DNA from: J038 sp034437535
GTDB lineage: Bacteria > Chloroflexota > Anaerolineae > Aggregatilineales > Phototrophicaceae
Direction of reading: 5' to 3'
Length of the DNA: 33,891 nt
NCBI GenBank assembly: GCA_034437535.1
Contig: DAOTTZ010000138.1
Location: forward strand, 1 to 33,891
The translations under genes and the position numbers were made by a program. The notes beneath the pieces were generated by a model, which did no database searches, was not told where the DNA came from, and saw only the letters and a list, made by a program, of their open reading frames with translations. Positions within the stretch are counted from its first letter, which is position 1. Each line of letters opens with the position of its first letter. Shown in pieces: positions 8,174-17,324 of the stretch.

Positions 8174-8879
8174 GATCAAGCGATTTCGTGACCATGAAGC
8201 ACTGGCTCAGGGTGCGGCGGATGCCGTTGTCCGTTTAGCGCAATCTGCCATCCAGGCACGCGGTAGGTTCAACCTGGCCTTAGCCGGTGGCTCAACACCG
8301 GAGCCGGTCTATCGGCTGTTAGCGACGACATATCATGATCGGGTGGATTGGTCGCGTGTTCATCTGTTTTGGGGCGATGAGCGTATGGTTCCGCCTGATG
8401 ATGAGGCAAGCAATTATCGCATGGTCAAAGAAGCCATGCTCGATGCCCTGACCGGTGTCAATGTTTATCGTATCGAGACCGACTATCCGCCGGAGGAAGC
8501 CGCCCAACGGTATGGTCGCCTTCTGCGAGAACATTTCGACTCGGCCCCGCCACAATTTGATCTTATTTTGCTCGGCATCGGGCAGGACGGTCACACCGCG
8601 TCACTTTTTCCAGAGACAATGGCCTTGCAGGTTGAAGATCGGTGGGTGGTCGCAAACCCGGTGCCGGCTAAACAGACGACTCGCATCACCCTGACTTATC
8701 CGCTCATCAACCAGGCGCACCATGTGATCTTTCTCGCCAGTGGTGCAGATAAGGCTCGTATCCTTCAAGAGGTGATCAACGGCCCCTACCTGCCGGAGAC
8801 GTATCCGGCGCAGGCCGTTGAACCAGTCGATGGAAAGCTTTACTGGTATGTTGATGACGCGGCATCTGAACTGATTTAA
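8151..8879 (+). CDS. pgl: 6-phosphogluconolactonase
   Basis: Hydrolyses 6-phosphogluconolactone to 6-phosphogluconate, the step between zwf and gnd. Family motifs are LALAGGSTPEPVYRLL (around residue 42), FWGDERMVPP (around 72) and LLGIGQDGHTASLFP (around 142), the conserved phosphosugar-binding and catalytic regions of the DevB/SOL family. Length is 242 aa from GTG 8151. ATG 8166 (237 aa) is an equally plausible start, since neither has a convincing Shine-Dalgarno and translational coupling to zwf is likely. The TVP38-like gene starts 9 nt downstream. Confidence 0.93.
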   Translation: MNIVTMDEIKRFRDHEALAQGAADAVVRLAQSAIQARGRFNLALAGGSTPEPVYRLLATTYHDRVDWSRVHLFWGDERMVPPDDEASNYRMVKEAMLDALTGVNVYRIETDYPPEEAAQRYGRLLREHFDSAPPQFDLILLGIGQDGHTASLFPETMALQVEDRWVVANPVPAKQTTRITLTYPLINQAHHVIFLASGADKARILQEVINGPYLPETYPAQAVEPVDGKLYWYVDDAASELI

Positions 8880-8888
8880 GGTGATAGG

Positions 8889-9608
8889 ATGACTCACATC
8901 TGGCAGTGGATTATACGGCGGCGCATTCAATTCGTCGCGATCACATTCTGGATTCTGCTAATACTCGGTATTCGGCAATATATGCAGGTCAACGATCTGA
9001 CCTTTACCGGCTTTGTACAGGAGCTACAAGCGTTATTGACCGGGGCATGGTTTGGGCCGCTCATCTATATCGTTGTGTATTTGCTCCGTCCGTTGATCTT
9101 GTTTCCGGCCTCCTTGCTCACAGTATTGGCTGGCAGTGTTTTCGGCTTATGGCTGGGCTTCGTCTACGGGTTGATCGCTGGAACGTTATCAGCCTTTGTC
9201 CCTTATGGAATCGGGCGTTGGATCAGCCAAACAGACCGTAAAGGCGAAATCTCGGAAGATGACCGTACCTTTTTGAATCGCTTTGTGGATGCCTTGCGCG
9301 AGAACCCATTCCAATCGATCTTGACGATGCGACTACTATACATGCCATATGATACTGTCAGCTTTGCGGCTGGCATCTTGCGCATCGCGATCTTGCCGTT
9401 CATCCTGGCGACGGGATTAGGCAATATCTTTGGAACCTTCGCTTTTGTGGGCATTGGCGCGTCGATTGAAGGGGACATCACACGCGGTCAGATCCAGCTT
9501 GACCCGGTTGTCTTTATTCTGTCCGCTATCGTACTTGTCATGAGTTTTGGATTGTCCTGGTACTTGAAACGGCAAAATGCCACAGGAGAAATGTCACATG
9601 GAGTATAA
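8889..9608 (+). CDS. TVP38/TMEM64 (DedA superfamily) inner-membrane protein
   Basis: A 239-aa integral membrane protein with about five to six hydrophobic segments. The conserved central region (around residues 70-110) contains FPASLLTVLAGSVFG, a Gly-rich hairpin and VPYGIGRWI, characteristic of the TVP38/VTT domain. Proteins of this superfamily are linked to membrane homeostasis and lipid or ion transport, and the exact substrate is not established here. AGG lies close to the ATG. It sits in the pentose phosphate operon and overlaps the following flavoprotein gene by 11 nt. Bifunctional proteins joining a TVP38 domain to an FAD-dependent oxidoreductase are known in other bacteria, so this overlap looks like the split form of that pairing. 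Confidence 0.85.
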   Translation: MTHIWQWIIRRRIQFVAITFWILLILGIRQYMQVNDLTFTGFVQELQALLTGAWFGPLIYIVVYLLRPLILFPASLLTVLAGSVFGLWLGFVYGLIAGTLSAFVPYGIGRWISQTDRKGEISEDDRTFLNRFVDALRENPFQSILTMRLLYMPYDTVSFAAGILRIAILPFILATGLGNIFGTFAFVGIGASIEGDITRGQIQLDPVVFILSAIVLVMSFGLSWYLKRQNATGEMSHGV

Positions 9609-11007
9609 CTTAATCGTCATCGGGGCAGGGGCCGCCGGGTTGACTGCCGCCGGATTTATGGGGCGTGTTGGTGGGCGTGTCGCGATTATCGAGCGTGATA
9701 AGTTCGGCGGTGATTGTACCTGGGTGGGGTGTGTGCCTAGCAAGGCACTACTTAAGGTCAGCAAGATTGCTCATAGCATTCGTACAGCCGGGCAATATGG
9801 CATCACCGCCGGCCCGCCGGAAATTGACATGACCGCCGTCCGTGCCTATGTCAAACAGGCGGTGGAGGACATCGGTTCCCGCGAGACACCGGAAATTTTT
9901 AGCAAAGAGTACGACGTTGAAAGTATCATCGGTGAAGCACGTTTCATTGATGCCCATACGATTGAAATTGATGGCAAACGACGTATGACCGCCGAGAAGT
10001 TCATCATCGCGACCGGAGCCAGGCCCACCATGCCCCCCGTTGAGGGGATCGACTCGGTACCCTATCATACCAACGAGACAATTTTTGATAATGATCGCCT
10101 GCCTGACCATCTCCTGATTATGGGTGCCGGGCCAATCGGCGTTGAAATGGCCCAGGCTCATGCCCGGTTAGGGGCCAAAGTCACGATGATGGACAGTGCA
10201 TTATTGCGCCAGGATGAACCGGAAGCAAGTGACTTAATGTGCAAGATTTTGGAGCGTGAAGGGGTGACGTTTGTTCCCAGTCTGGTGCAATCCGTCCAAT
10301 CAGAGGCGGATACCATCACTGCGACATTGCAAAATGGGGCGGTTGTTCAGGGGGATATGTTGCTGGTGGCGGTCGGACGCACACCCAATGTTGATCTTGG
10401 CTTAGAGCAAGCCGGGGTACATTACACCCAAAAAGGCATCACGGTCGATAATCACTTGCGGACCAATGTGCCGCACATCTACGCTGTTGGGGATTGCACC
10501 CCTGCACCGAAGTTTACACATTATGCTGGTTTCCAGGGCGGGATCGCCGGGCGTAATGCGACTCTCCCCGTTGTGAATTCTTCCGGCCATGATGATGTAA
10601 TCCCCTGGGTGACTTATACTGATCCAGAGGTGGCACATGTCGGCCAGACGGAAGCCGAAGCCCGGCGACAACACGGATCTGCCGTTCGTGTGCATCACTT
10701 CTCGACCGCACACGGTGACCGCACCGTCGCTGAGAACGATGTCGAAGGCTTTATCAAACTGGTCTATAAAGGGTCAGATCGGTTGTTAGGGGCGACCATT
10801 GTCTCAGACCGGGCAGGCGAGATGATCTTTGAACTGCTTCTGGTTCTAAAAGGGAAATTGAGCCTGACAGACATTACCACCATGATCCATCCATACCCGA
10901 CCTATAATGATGTCGTCAAACGGGCTGTTGCCGATCTCGTCATTCAGGGGTTATTCGAAGGCATGACGGGCCGCGCCATTGATCTTTTCCGCCGGGTACG
11001 CTTCTGA
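9598..11007 (+). CDS. FAD-dependent pyridine nucleotide-disulfide oxidoreductase, mercuric-reductase-like
   Basis: A 469-aa class I flavoprotein disulfide reductase. It has the FAD-binding motif VIGAGAAGL near the N terminus, the redox-active pair C40-TWVG-C45 followed by VPSKALLK, and the NAD(P)-binding GAGPIGVEMAQAHARLGAKV near residue 180. Later come the second FAD motif YAVGDCT and the C-terminal HPYPTYNDVVKRA with the interface His. The Cys-x4-Cys spacing and overall length fit the mercuric reductase/dihydrolipoamide dehydrogenase group. There is no N-terminal heavy-metal domain and no C-terminal vicinal Cys pair, so real Hg(II) reduction is doubtful. ATG 9598 is preferred over 9577 because AGGAGA lies about 10 nt upstream. 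It is last in the operon. The electron acceptor is unknown. Confidence 0.88.
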   Translation: MEYNLIVIGAGAAGLTAAGFMGRVGGRVAIIERDKFGGDCTWVGCVPSKALLKVSKIAHSIRTAGQYGITAGPPEIDMTAVRAYVKQAVEDIGSRETPEIFSKEYDVESIIGEARFIDAHTIEIDGKRRMTAEKFIIATGARPTMPPVEGIDSVPYHTNETIFDNDRLPDHLLIMGAGPIGVEMAQAHARLGAKVTMMDSALLRQDEPEASDLMCKILEREGVTFVPSLVQSVQSEADTITATLQNGAVVQGDMLLVAVGRTPNVDLGLEQAGVHYTQKGITVDNHLRTNVPHIYAVGDCTPAPKFTHYAGFQGGIAGRNATLPVVNSSGHDDVIPWVTYTDPEVAHVGQTEAEARRQHGSAVRVHHFSTAHGDRTVAENDVEGFIKLVYKGSDRLLGATIVSDRAGEMIFELLLVLKGKLSLTDITTMIHPYPTYNDVVKRAVADLVIQGLFEGMTGRAIDLFRRVRF

Positions 11008-11031
11008 GTCTTTAGTGAGAAAGCGATATGT

Positions 11032-11098
11032 AACCCGGTTTTATGATTAAACTGGGTTCATAGTATAACCATTTAAGACAGCTTCATGCCGCTGTCTT
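11032..11098. terminator. Two hairpins after the pentose phosphate operon
   Basis: Hairpin 1 pairs 11032-11041 with 11049-11058 (10 bp, one G-U). Hairpin 2 pairs 11075-11082 with 11091-11098 (AAGACAGC/GCTGTCTT, perfect 8 bp). Neither is followed by a strong T run, so termination may be weak or Rho-assisted. TATAAT (11100-11105) directly after hairpin 2 could be the -10 box for the ABC exporter genes, but no good -35 is seen at the right spacing. Confidence 0.45.
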
Positions 11099-11165
11099 GT
11101 ATAATATATTTCCATATTTTGAAAATTTTAAGTAATCCTGGAAGTCATCGCCAAAGGAGCGACTC

Positions 11166-13088
11166 GTGACTGCATTTGGCATCTGGAAGCGTATCATGCA
11201 ATACCTCCGGCCATATTGGCTGTGGGCCGTCATCGCTTTTATCGGTACCATTGGTAGCAACGTCTTAATCGTCATTATCCCGACGATTTTACGAGATGTC
11301 ATTGATGTCGGTATCATCGGGGAAATGCCCATCATCGACGCGACCCCGCCAGTCATCCGCCAATATATCGAGACCTCCAGCTTTGAGTATGGCAACGCAG
11401 ATTACATGCTGGCGGCAGGTCTGCTGATTATCGGCCTGGGGGTCTTACGCGGCTTGACAGGCTTCTTGTTTCGTTACTTTGGTGAGACGCTATCGCACCA
11501 TGTCGTATATGACGTGCGAAACGAAGTCTATGACAAAGTTCAGCGGCAATCGTTCACCTATCAGGATGAATCCCAGACTGGCACACTGATTACCCGTGCT
11601 ATCAGCGATGTCGATGAGATCCAGCGGTATTTTGCCTTTGGCCTCATTGACGGGTTGAACACGGTGTTGTTATTGATCGGCGTTATCATCGTGATGTTTG
11701 CGGAAAGTGCGCTCCTGGCGGCTATTACGCTGGCTCCGTTGATCCCGTTGGCTTATTTCTCGCGCAATTTTGCTTCGATGGTGCACCCGTTGTGGAAGCA
11801 AATCATGGAACGGTTGCAGAAGCTCGGCAATCAGATCCAGGAAAACGCGGTCGGGGCGGAAGTCGTGCGGGCCTTTAACCGAGAAGACTTTGAGATCAAC
11901 CGTTTCCGCGAAGACAATCAACAACTTTATCATGAGCGCGTGAGTCTGATTAAAGAGTGGGCGACATACCTGCCCATCAGCGCGTTTATTATCGCTATCT
12001 CGACCGGGTTGGTATTGCTCTTCGGCGGGTGGATGGAGCAGAACGCAATCGGCGGCGTCACGGTTGGGTTGATCGTGGCGTTTAATGCTTACGTCCTGCT
12101 ATTGGCGCAACCCATCCGCTTCCTGGGTTTTATCATCCTGCGCTGGACGCAAGCGATGAGTAGTGGTCGCCGGGTATTTGAAATTCTGGACTCTGAAGAA
12201 TTGATCGTCGAAAAATCAGATGCAAAGGCGATTAATACTATCCAGGGGTATGTCACATTCGAAGATGTGAACTTTCGCTATCGCAGTAGCCAGCAAGATG
12301 TGTTGAAGAACATCAACCTGAAAGCGGAACCGGGGCAGGTGATCGCGCTCCTGGGGCCGACAGGTTCCGGCAAGAGTTCGCTGGTGAACCTCATCCCGCG
12401 CTTTTACGATGTGAAATCGGGCCGTGTCTTGATCGACGGCATCGACGTGCGAGACATGCGCCTACAAGACCTCCGCAGTAAGATCGGCATGGTCTTGCAG
12501 ACGTCCTTGTTATTCTCGGCCACCATCCGCGAGAACGTCACCTATGGCCGGCCAGAATCAACCGATGCGGAGATGATCGCGGCGGCCAAGGCGGCCAACG
12601 CTCACGACTTCATTATGGAGTTCCCGGAAGGGTACGACACACTGGTCGGTGAGCGTGGTGTCACGCTGTCGGGTGGTCAAAAACAGCGTGTCGCCATTGC
12701 GCGTGCGCTTCTCATCAATCCGCGCATTCTGGTGCTGGATGACTCAACGAGTAGTGTGGATACCAAGACAGAAAATCAGATTCAGCAAGCTCTGGACATT
12801 CTAATGGCAGGCCGGACGACATTTATCATCGCGCAACGCCTGACCAGTGTCCAGAATGCCGATCAAATTCTGGTTCTGCGAAACGGGGAGATCATCGAAC
12901 GCGGTAAGCACGACGAGTTGATCGAACGCGATGGGCATTATCGCGAAATTTATCATTTGCAGATGGAAGACCAGGATCGTGTCCGCCAGGAGTTGCGGGA
13001 AGTGGGGCAGTTACCACAAGATGACAAGACAGAGAAATTGAACTTCGACGCGGATGAACTGAATGTAATCATGGGGACGGCTGATTAA
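11166..13088 (+). CDS. ABC exporter half-transporter with degenerate catalytic site
   Basis: A 640-aa type IV (exporter) ABC half-transporter with an N-terminal six-helix membrane domain (about residues 15-330) and a C-terminal nucleotide-binding domain. Walker A is GPTGSGKSS from G397 and the signature is LSGGQKQR. Walker B ends D525-D526, with Asp where the catalytic Glu is expected, and the H-loop reads IIAQRL with Gln at 557 instead of His. These substitutions mark the degenerate ATP site found in one partner of heterodimeric exporters. GTG is the start, preceded by AAAGGAG. The partner gene starts one base after the stop region, so the two surely form a heterodimer. Substrate (drug, lipid or peptide) is unknown. 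A long charged tail of about 45 residues follows the ATPase. Confidence 0.93.
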   Translation: MTAFGIWKRIMQYLRPYWLWAVIAFIGTIGSNVLIVIIPTILRDVIDVGIIGEMPIIDATPPVIRQYIETSSFEYGNADYMLAAGLLIIGLGVLRGLTGFLFRYFGETLSHHVVYDVRNEVYDKVQRQSFTYQDESQTGTLITRAISDVDEIQRYFAFGLIDGLNTVLLLIGVIIVMFAESALLAAITLAPLIPLAYFSRNFASMVHPLWKQIMERLQKLGNQIQENAVGAEVVRAFNREDFEINRFREDNQQLYHERVSLIKEWATYLPISAFIIAISTGLVLLFGGWMEQNAIGGVTVGLIVAFNAYVLLLAQPIRFLGFIILRWTQAMSSGRRVFEILDSEELIVEKSDAKAINTIQGYVTFEDVNFRYRSSQQDVLKNINLKAEPGQVIALLGPTGSGKSSLVNLIPRFYDVKSGRVLIDGIDVRDMRLQDLRSKIGMVLQTSLLFSATIRENVTYGRPESTDAEMIAAAKAANAHDFIMEFPEGYDTLVGERGVTLSGGQKQRVAIARALLINPRILVLDDSTSSVDTKTENQIQQALDILMAGRTTFIIAQRLTSVQNADQILVLRNGEIIERGKHDELIERDGHYREIYHLQMEDQDRVRQELREVGQLPQDDKTEKLNFDADELNVIMGTAD

Positions 13089-13089
13089 T

Positions 13090-14862
13090 ATGTCCAACGA
13101 TATTGACATCAAAGAGATTGAAAATGCATCGTTTGATTGGCAGATCCTCAAGCGGTTGGGCAGTTACCTGGGGCCACACAAGCGCAATATCTACCTGGCG
13201 ATGGGGGCCGCTTTGCTGAACGTGATCGCACAGGTTGCCGGTCCGCCGTTGATTGGCTTTGCCGTTGACGAAGGTGTACAGGTCGGTGATCTCACGTTGA
13301 TCGCGGTCGGTGTTACAGTGTTCTTGCTCTTACGTGCCCTGGGTGCGCTCGGTTTTCGCTGGCAGATTCTATTGATGGCGTTTGCCGGGCAAAGTGCCAT
13401 CCAGAAGTTGCGTGACGACCTGTTCGAACATATCAATCGTCTGTCGATGTCGTTTTTTACCAAGTATGAGACAGGCCGGTTGATCGCACGGGTCATCAGC
13501 GATGTTGGGGTCATCCGAGAGGCGATCACGTTTGCCGTTGTGGGTACGTTCCGAGATGCTTTGATCTTGATCGGCATCATCTTCACGATGGCAGTGATTA
13601 ACCTGCCGCTGACGATTGTCTCGATGGGGGTGATTGTCGTGCTGGCGATTATCGCTAATTATTGGCGGATTTATGCCCGGCGCACGTATCTGCGTGTGCG
13701 AGAGACGAATGCTAAGGTCAACGCAGAATTATCTGAGGCATTTAACGGGGTGCGTGTAACGCAAGCCTTCAACCGTGAGTTTTATAATTATCATCGCTTT
13801 ACGGATGAAATCAATTACAATCACCGGCAATCTAATGTCAAGGCGTCATTGGTGGCGGCGTTGTTCTTCCCGACGATTGAACTGGTGGGTGGAGTCGCGA
13901 CCGGGTTGGTAATTTACGTCGGCGGGACGTTGGTGTTACAGCAGGATCTTTCGATCTTTACCCTGCTAACCTTCGTGCTGTATATCGACCAATTCTTCTT
14001 CCCGATCCGCCAATTGGCGCAACGGTATAACGTTTTCCAATCAGTGATGGCGGCGGGGGATAAAATTTTTACGTTGTTGGATACACCGGTTGATATTCGA
14101 GACCGGGAAGGCGCACAAGATCTGCCACAAATTGAAGGGCGCGTCACGTTTGAAGACGTCAACTTTGGCTATGGTAAGCAAGATGGCGAACTGGTCTTAC
14201 GTCAGATCAATCTGGATGTGGCACCGGGGAGTACGGTCGCGCTGGTGGGGCATACTGGGGCTGGCAAAAGTACCCTCGTCAAGCTGGTAATGCGGTTCTA
14301 CGAGACCCATCAAGGAACCGTCCGGATTGATGGGTATGACGTCAAGGATATGACGCAGGATAGTCTGCGCCGGCAGATGGGCGTGGTCTTACAAGATACA
14401 CATCTATTCAGCGGCACCGTCATGGATAACATCCGTTATGGTCGCTTAAATGCAACCGATGAAGAAGTGATCTATGCGGCGGAAGCTGTCGGTGCTGATG
14501 AGTTTATCTCCGCGATGGAAAACGGCTATCATACCGAAATTCGAGAAGGCGGGACGGTTTTATCAGTGGGCCAAAAGCAATTGTTGTCATTTGCGCGTGC
14601 CCTGCTGGCAGATCCACGTATTCTCATCCTGGATGAAGCGACCAGCAATATCGACACCCAGACCGAAAAACTCATCCAATCTGCACTGAATCGCCTGCTG
14701 GAAGGACGCACCAGTTTTGTGATCGCGCACCGTCTGAGCACAATCGTCAACGCCGACATTATTCTGGTGATGGATCACGGTAAAATTATCGAGCGCGGCA
14801 CACATGGTGAATTGCTGGCTCAGGGCGGCATGTATACCAGCATGTACACAATGGCGAGTTGA
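13090..14862 (+). CDS. ABC exporter half-transporter with canonical catalytic Glu
   Basis: A 590-aa partner of the preceding gene, with an N-terminal membrane domain (about residues 25-320) and an ATPase domain. Walker A is GHTGAGKST from G387. Walker B ends D515-E516 with the catalytic Glu present, and the H-loop His is H547 (VIAHRLSTI). The signature is LSVGQ (491-495) instead of LSGGQ. In the heterodimer this altered signature would face the degenerate Walker site of the partner, while the partner's normal LSGGQ completes the functional site here. The two sets of deviations therefore converge on a single non-hydrolytic site, as in TM287/288-type exporters. The stop lies 8 nt from the converging polyprenyl synthase gene. 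Confidence 0.93.
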   Translation: MSNDIDIKEIENASFDWQILKRLGSYLGPHKRNIYLAMGAALLNVIAQVAGPPLIGFAVDEGVQVGDLTLIAVGVTVFLLLRALGALGFRWQILLMAFAGQSAIQKLRDDLFEHINRLSMSFFTKYETGRLIARVISDVGVIREAITFAVVGTFRDALILIGIIFTMAVINLPLTIVSMGVIVVLAIIANYWRIYARRTYLRVRETNAKVNAELSEAFNGVRVTQAFNREFYNYHRFTDEINYNHRQSNVKASLVAALFFPTIELVGGVATGLVIYVGGTLVLQQDLSIFTLLTFVLYIDQFFFPIRQLAQRYNVFQSVMAAGDKIFTLLDTPVDIRDREGAQDLPQIEGRVTFEDVNFGYGKQDGELVLRQINLDVAPGSTVALVGHTGAGKSTLVKLVMRFYETHQGTVRIDGYDVKDMTQDSLRRQMGVVLQDTHLFSGTVMDNIRYGRLNATDEEVIYAAEAVGADEFISAMENGYHTEIREGGTVLSVGQKQLLSFARALLADPRILILDEATSNIDTQTEKLIQSALNRLLEGRTSFVIAHRLSTIVNADIILVMDHGKIIERGTHGELLAQGGMYTSMYTMAS

Positions 14863-14870
14863 TCGCCTTC

Positions 14871-15953
14871 TCAACGGTTACGGGCGGTGATGTAATCCGC
14901 CCAGGCGATTAAGTTGTCTTTGCTTTCAGATTCGGACAATACATCCAGATGCGTTAAGGCGTCTTCGACATACTGCATGGAAAGATCACGCGCATAGTCT
15001 ATGCCACCTGCCGCGTCTAACTTCTGGATGACCGCCTTAACCGCGTCTTCGCTGGCTTCCGGGTTGCCCAGCACAGCTAATACCGCATCATGATCGGCCT
15101 GTGACATGTTTTTTAGGGCGTGCAGGACGATGATGGTGCGTTTGCCTTCTCGAATGTCTGATCCGACTGATTTACCAGTTTTTTGTGTATCGCCCACAAT
15201 GCCCAACACATCATCTTGAATCTGAAATGCGATACCGCACTTCCCGGCAAATTGGGCGACAGCCTCAACGGTCGGATGCGATAAGTCGGTCACTTGCAAG
15301 CCGATGGCCGCCCCGGCGCGTCCGGCAAATTCATACAGGATGCCGGTCTTTTGCCATAGCATACCCAATACATCTTGTTCGGTCAGGTCGTCGATAGGTG
15401 TCTCTGCCTGTCGAATGTCGGTCGTTTCACCGTTGATGAGCAAGACCTGCGTCCGTGTGAATAACTCAGTCGTCAGATGCAGGGCCAGTTCTGCCGGTAA
15501 TCCAAATTCGGTATGGAGCCGGGGTAACAGGGAAGCCGCCCAACCTTGTTGCATATCGCCTGCAAGAATGGCAATTGCCAGCCCGTAATGTGTGCTGGTA
15601 CGTTCGTCATATCCCAATTCTGATTGGCCGCGCCGCGTGAACTCGGTGTGTACCGTCTCGACGCTCCGGCGCATGGTATCGCGGTCGATGATGTCATCGT
15701 GAACCAGCGTGAAGGTATGGTATAGCTCGACGGCGGCGGCGGCTGGCAGGGCCGTTCGCTCGTATCCACCCACTGCGCCACAGGCAAACATCAACACAGC
15801 CGGTCTTAGTGATTTCCCGCCTGCGTTGATGTAGCTGTAAACGGCATCTTGCAGGTGTAACAGGTCAAACTTGAGACGGATGTCATCACGATGAAGATAA
15901 TCAATGACCTGTTTTTGTCGTTGGGCAATTTGTTGCAGTAGTCCATCAGACAT
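14871..15953 (-). CDS. Polyprenyl (short-chain isoprenyl) diphosphate synthase
   Basis: A trans-prenyltransferase that condenses isopentenyl diphosphate onto allylic primers. It has the substrate-binding GGKSLRP (45-51), the first Asp-rich motif DDIID (86-90) and the second DDVLG (247-251). Length is 360 aa from ATG 15953. The frame continues upstream to 16016, but the extra residues do not look like family sequence. F81, five residues before the first Asp motif, suggests a C15-C20 product (FPP/GGPP) rather than a long quinone side chain; this is an inference from chain-length determinants. A prenyl donor of this kind could feed membrane lipids, carotenoids or quinones. No pathway partners are adjacent. 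Confidence 0.88.
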   Translation of the reverse strand: MSDGLLQQIAQRQKQVIDYLHRDDIRLKFDLLHLQDAVYSYINAGGKSLRPAVLMFACGAVGGYERTALPAAAAVELYHTFTLVHDDIIDRDTMRRSVETVHTEFTRRGQSELGYDERTSTHYGLAIAILAGDMQQGWAASLLPRLHTEFGLPAELALHLTTELFTRTQVLLINGETTDIRQAETPIDDLTEQDVLGMLWQKTGILYEFAGRAGAAIGLQVTDLSHPTVEAVAQFAGKCGIAFQIQDDVLGIVGDTQKTGKSVGSDIREGKRTIIVLHALKNMSQADHDAVLAVLGNPEASEDAVKAVIQKLDAAGGIDYARDLSMQYVEDALTHLDVLSESESKDNLIAWADYITARNR

Positions 15954-16073
15954 GCCGCCTGCTTTCAATTTGAGAATATCGCCTGTTATTCTACAGAAGA
16001 TCGAAGAAATGACCACTAAAATTTAGCGAACCGTCATTTTCGAGTCGCTCTCGATCAATCCTATTTTTGTCGT

Positions 16074-16079
16074 TATAAT
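16074..16079 (+). promoter_or_regulatory. Possible -10 box for the SH3-SGNH gene
   Basis: A consensus TATAAT lies 38 nt upstream of the ATG at 16117 in an AT-rich stretch. No good -35 hexamer lies at 16-18 nt, so only the -10 element is supported. Confidence 0.4.
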
Positions 16080-16116
16080 GAACCAATCATAAAATGATGA
16101 TGCATGAGGAAACAGA

Positions 16117-17310
16117 ATGTTGAAGCGACTCGGCGTCTTATTGATTTTTGTCTTGTCTATGCTGATGGCTGGGGGCACGCTGGCCCAGACATTCCCTGCG
16201 GAGATCAGCGGGGATGTTAACTTACGGAGCGGACCAGGTATTGATTACAATGCGATCACCGTCATCCCGGATGGCTCGCCAGTAACACTCCTGGGGCGCA
16301 ATAGCCTGCGAACCTGGGTCTACCTGGATTATAACGGTCAGAACGGGTGGGTGCTTTATCGCTACGTCAACACAGGCGGGCGCATCCAGACGTTGCCGGT
16401 TGTGGATGCCGCTGGTGTCCAGGCTGGGGGCGGTCAGCCGGCTGTAGAGCCTGCACCACCAGCTCAACTAGATGTTGAACCGCCAGGTGAAGCTCCTGCT
16501 GGCAATGGCGATACTGAAACTGTCGTAGCACCAGCGGCTCCGTCGCAGGTGATCTCGAACATCACCAATACCTCACGCCAGATCTTCCGCCGGGGCCAGG
16601 AACTAGGCAATCGCCCTGGGGTCTTTGCCAAGGTTGGCGATAGTATCATCGCGTCAGATAACTTCCTTGATCCGATTGCGAGTGGCACCTACCGGCTTGA
16701 TGTTTACAGCGGCCTGGAATCCGCCATTAACTTCTTCCGCCAGACGGGCGCACGCAACCACAATTCTTTCGGCAATGATAGTATGGCGATGCGAAGTGGT
16801 TTTACCACTGCCTCTGTCCTTGATTCGGATTTTGCCCCGCGCCAATTCTGCCAGCCGGAGGAATCCCCGCTGGTCTGTGAGTATCGCTTGATCCGCCCAT
16901 CGATGGCATTGATTGTGCTTGGCACCAATGACGTCGCCCAGATGGATGGCGCGACCTATGAAGCCAATTTGATCGAAATCGTAGAGACCAGTGTTGCGAT
17001 GGGCGTTATCCCGGTCTTGGCGACCACCCCTGACCGGCTTGATGCGTATTACGGGGCGTCATTAGGGTTTAACGACATCGTGCGGAGTGTCTCTGCCCGG
17101 TATGATGTACCGCTGTGGGATCTGCACGCCTCTATGCAAGGGTTGGATAACGTTGGTTTGTCCTTTGACGGGGTGCATCCAAGCTATGACCCGGTATTCC
17201 GTCAGGTGACGTTCTTCGACATAGAAAACATGCGTTATGGCTACAACATGCTGAACTTGACCGCGCTCCAGGTGTTAGATGCCATGTGGCGTAACGTACT
17301 CAGCGGGTAG
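16117..17310 (+). CDS. Secreted SH3-domain SGNH/GDSL-type hydrolase
   Basis: A 397-aa exported protein. The signal peptide ends near AQTFP (residues 1-24). A bacterial SH3 domain (about 27-88) contains VNLRSGPGIDYNAI and a WVLYRYV end; such domains bind cell-wall material. A Pro/Ala/Glu-rich linker covers about 95-145. The C-terminal half carries the SGNH blocks GDS (D175, S176), GTND (269-272, with the oxyanion Asn) and DGVH (D351, H354), so the Ser-His-Asp residues are in place. This suggests an esterase acting on acylated surface glycans or lipids. GAGGAAA precedes the ATG. A hairpin follows the gene. Placement beside ACP, MBOAT and a second SGNH protein supports a role in surface acylation or deacylation. 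Confidence 0.82.
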   Translation: MLKRLGVLLIFVLSMLMAGGTLAQTFPAEISGDVNLRSGPGIDYNAITVIPDGSPVTLLGRNSLRTWVYLDYNGQNGWVLYRYVNTGGRIQTLPVVDAAGVQAGGGQPAVEPAPPAQLDVEPPGEAPAGNGDTETVVAPAAPSQVISNITNTSRQIFRRGQELGNRPGVFAKVGDSIIASDNFLDPIASGTYRLDVYSGLESAINFFRQTGARNHNSFGNDSMAMRSGFTTASVLDSDFAPRQFCQPEESPLVCEYRLIRPSMALIVLGTNDVAQMDGATYEANLIEIVETSVAMGVIPVLATTPDRLDAYYGASLGFNDIVRSVSARYDVPLWDLHASMQGLDNVGLSFDGVHPSYDPVFRQVTFFDIENMRYGYNMLNLTALQVLDAMWRNVLSG

Positions 17311-17324
17311 CTCGTAATTTGGCC

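Noticed and set aside
9598..11007. True mercuric reductase (merA) of a mercury-resistance operon
   Set aside because: No MerT, MerP, MerR or organomercury lyase gene is present. The protein lacks the N-terminal metal-binding domain and the C-terminal Cys pair, and it lies in a carbon-metabolism operon.
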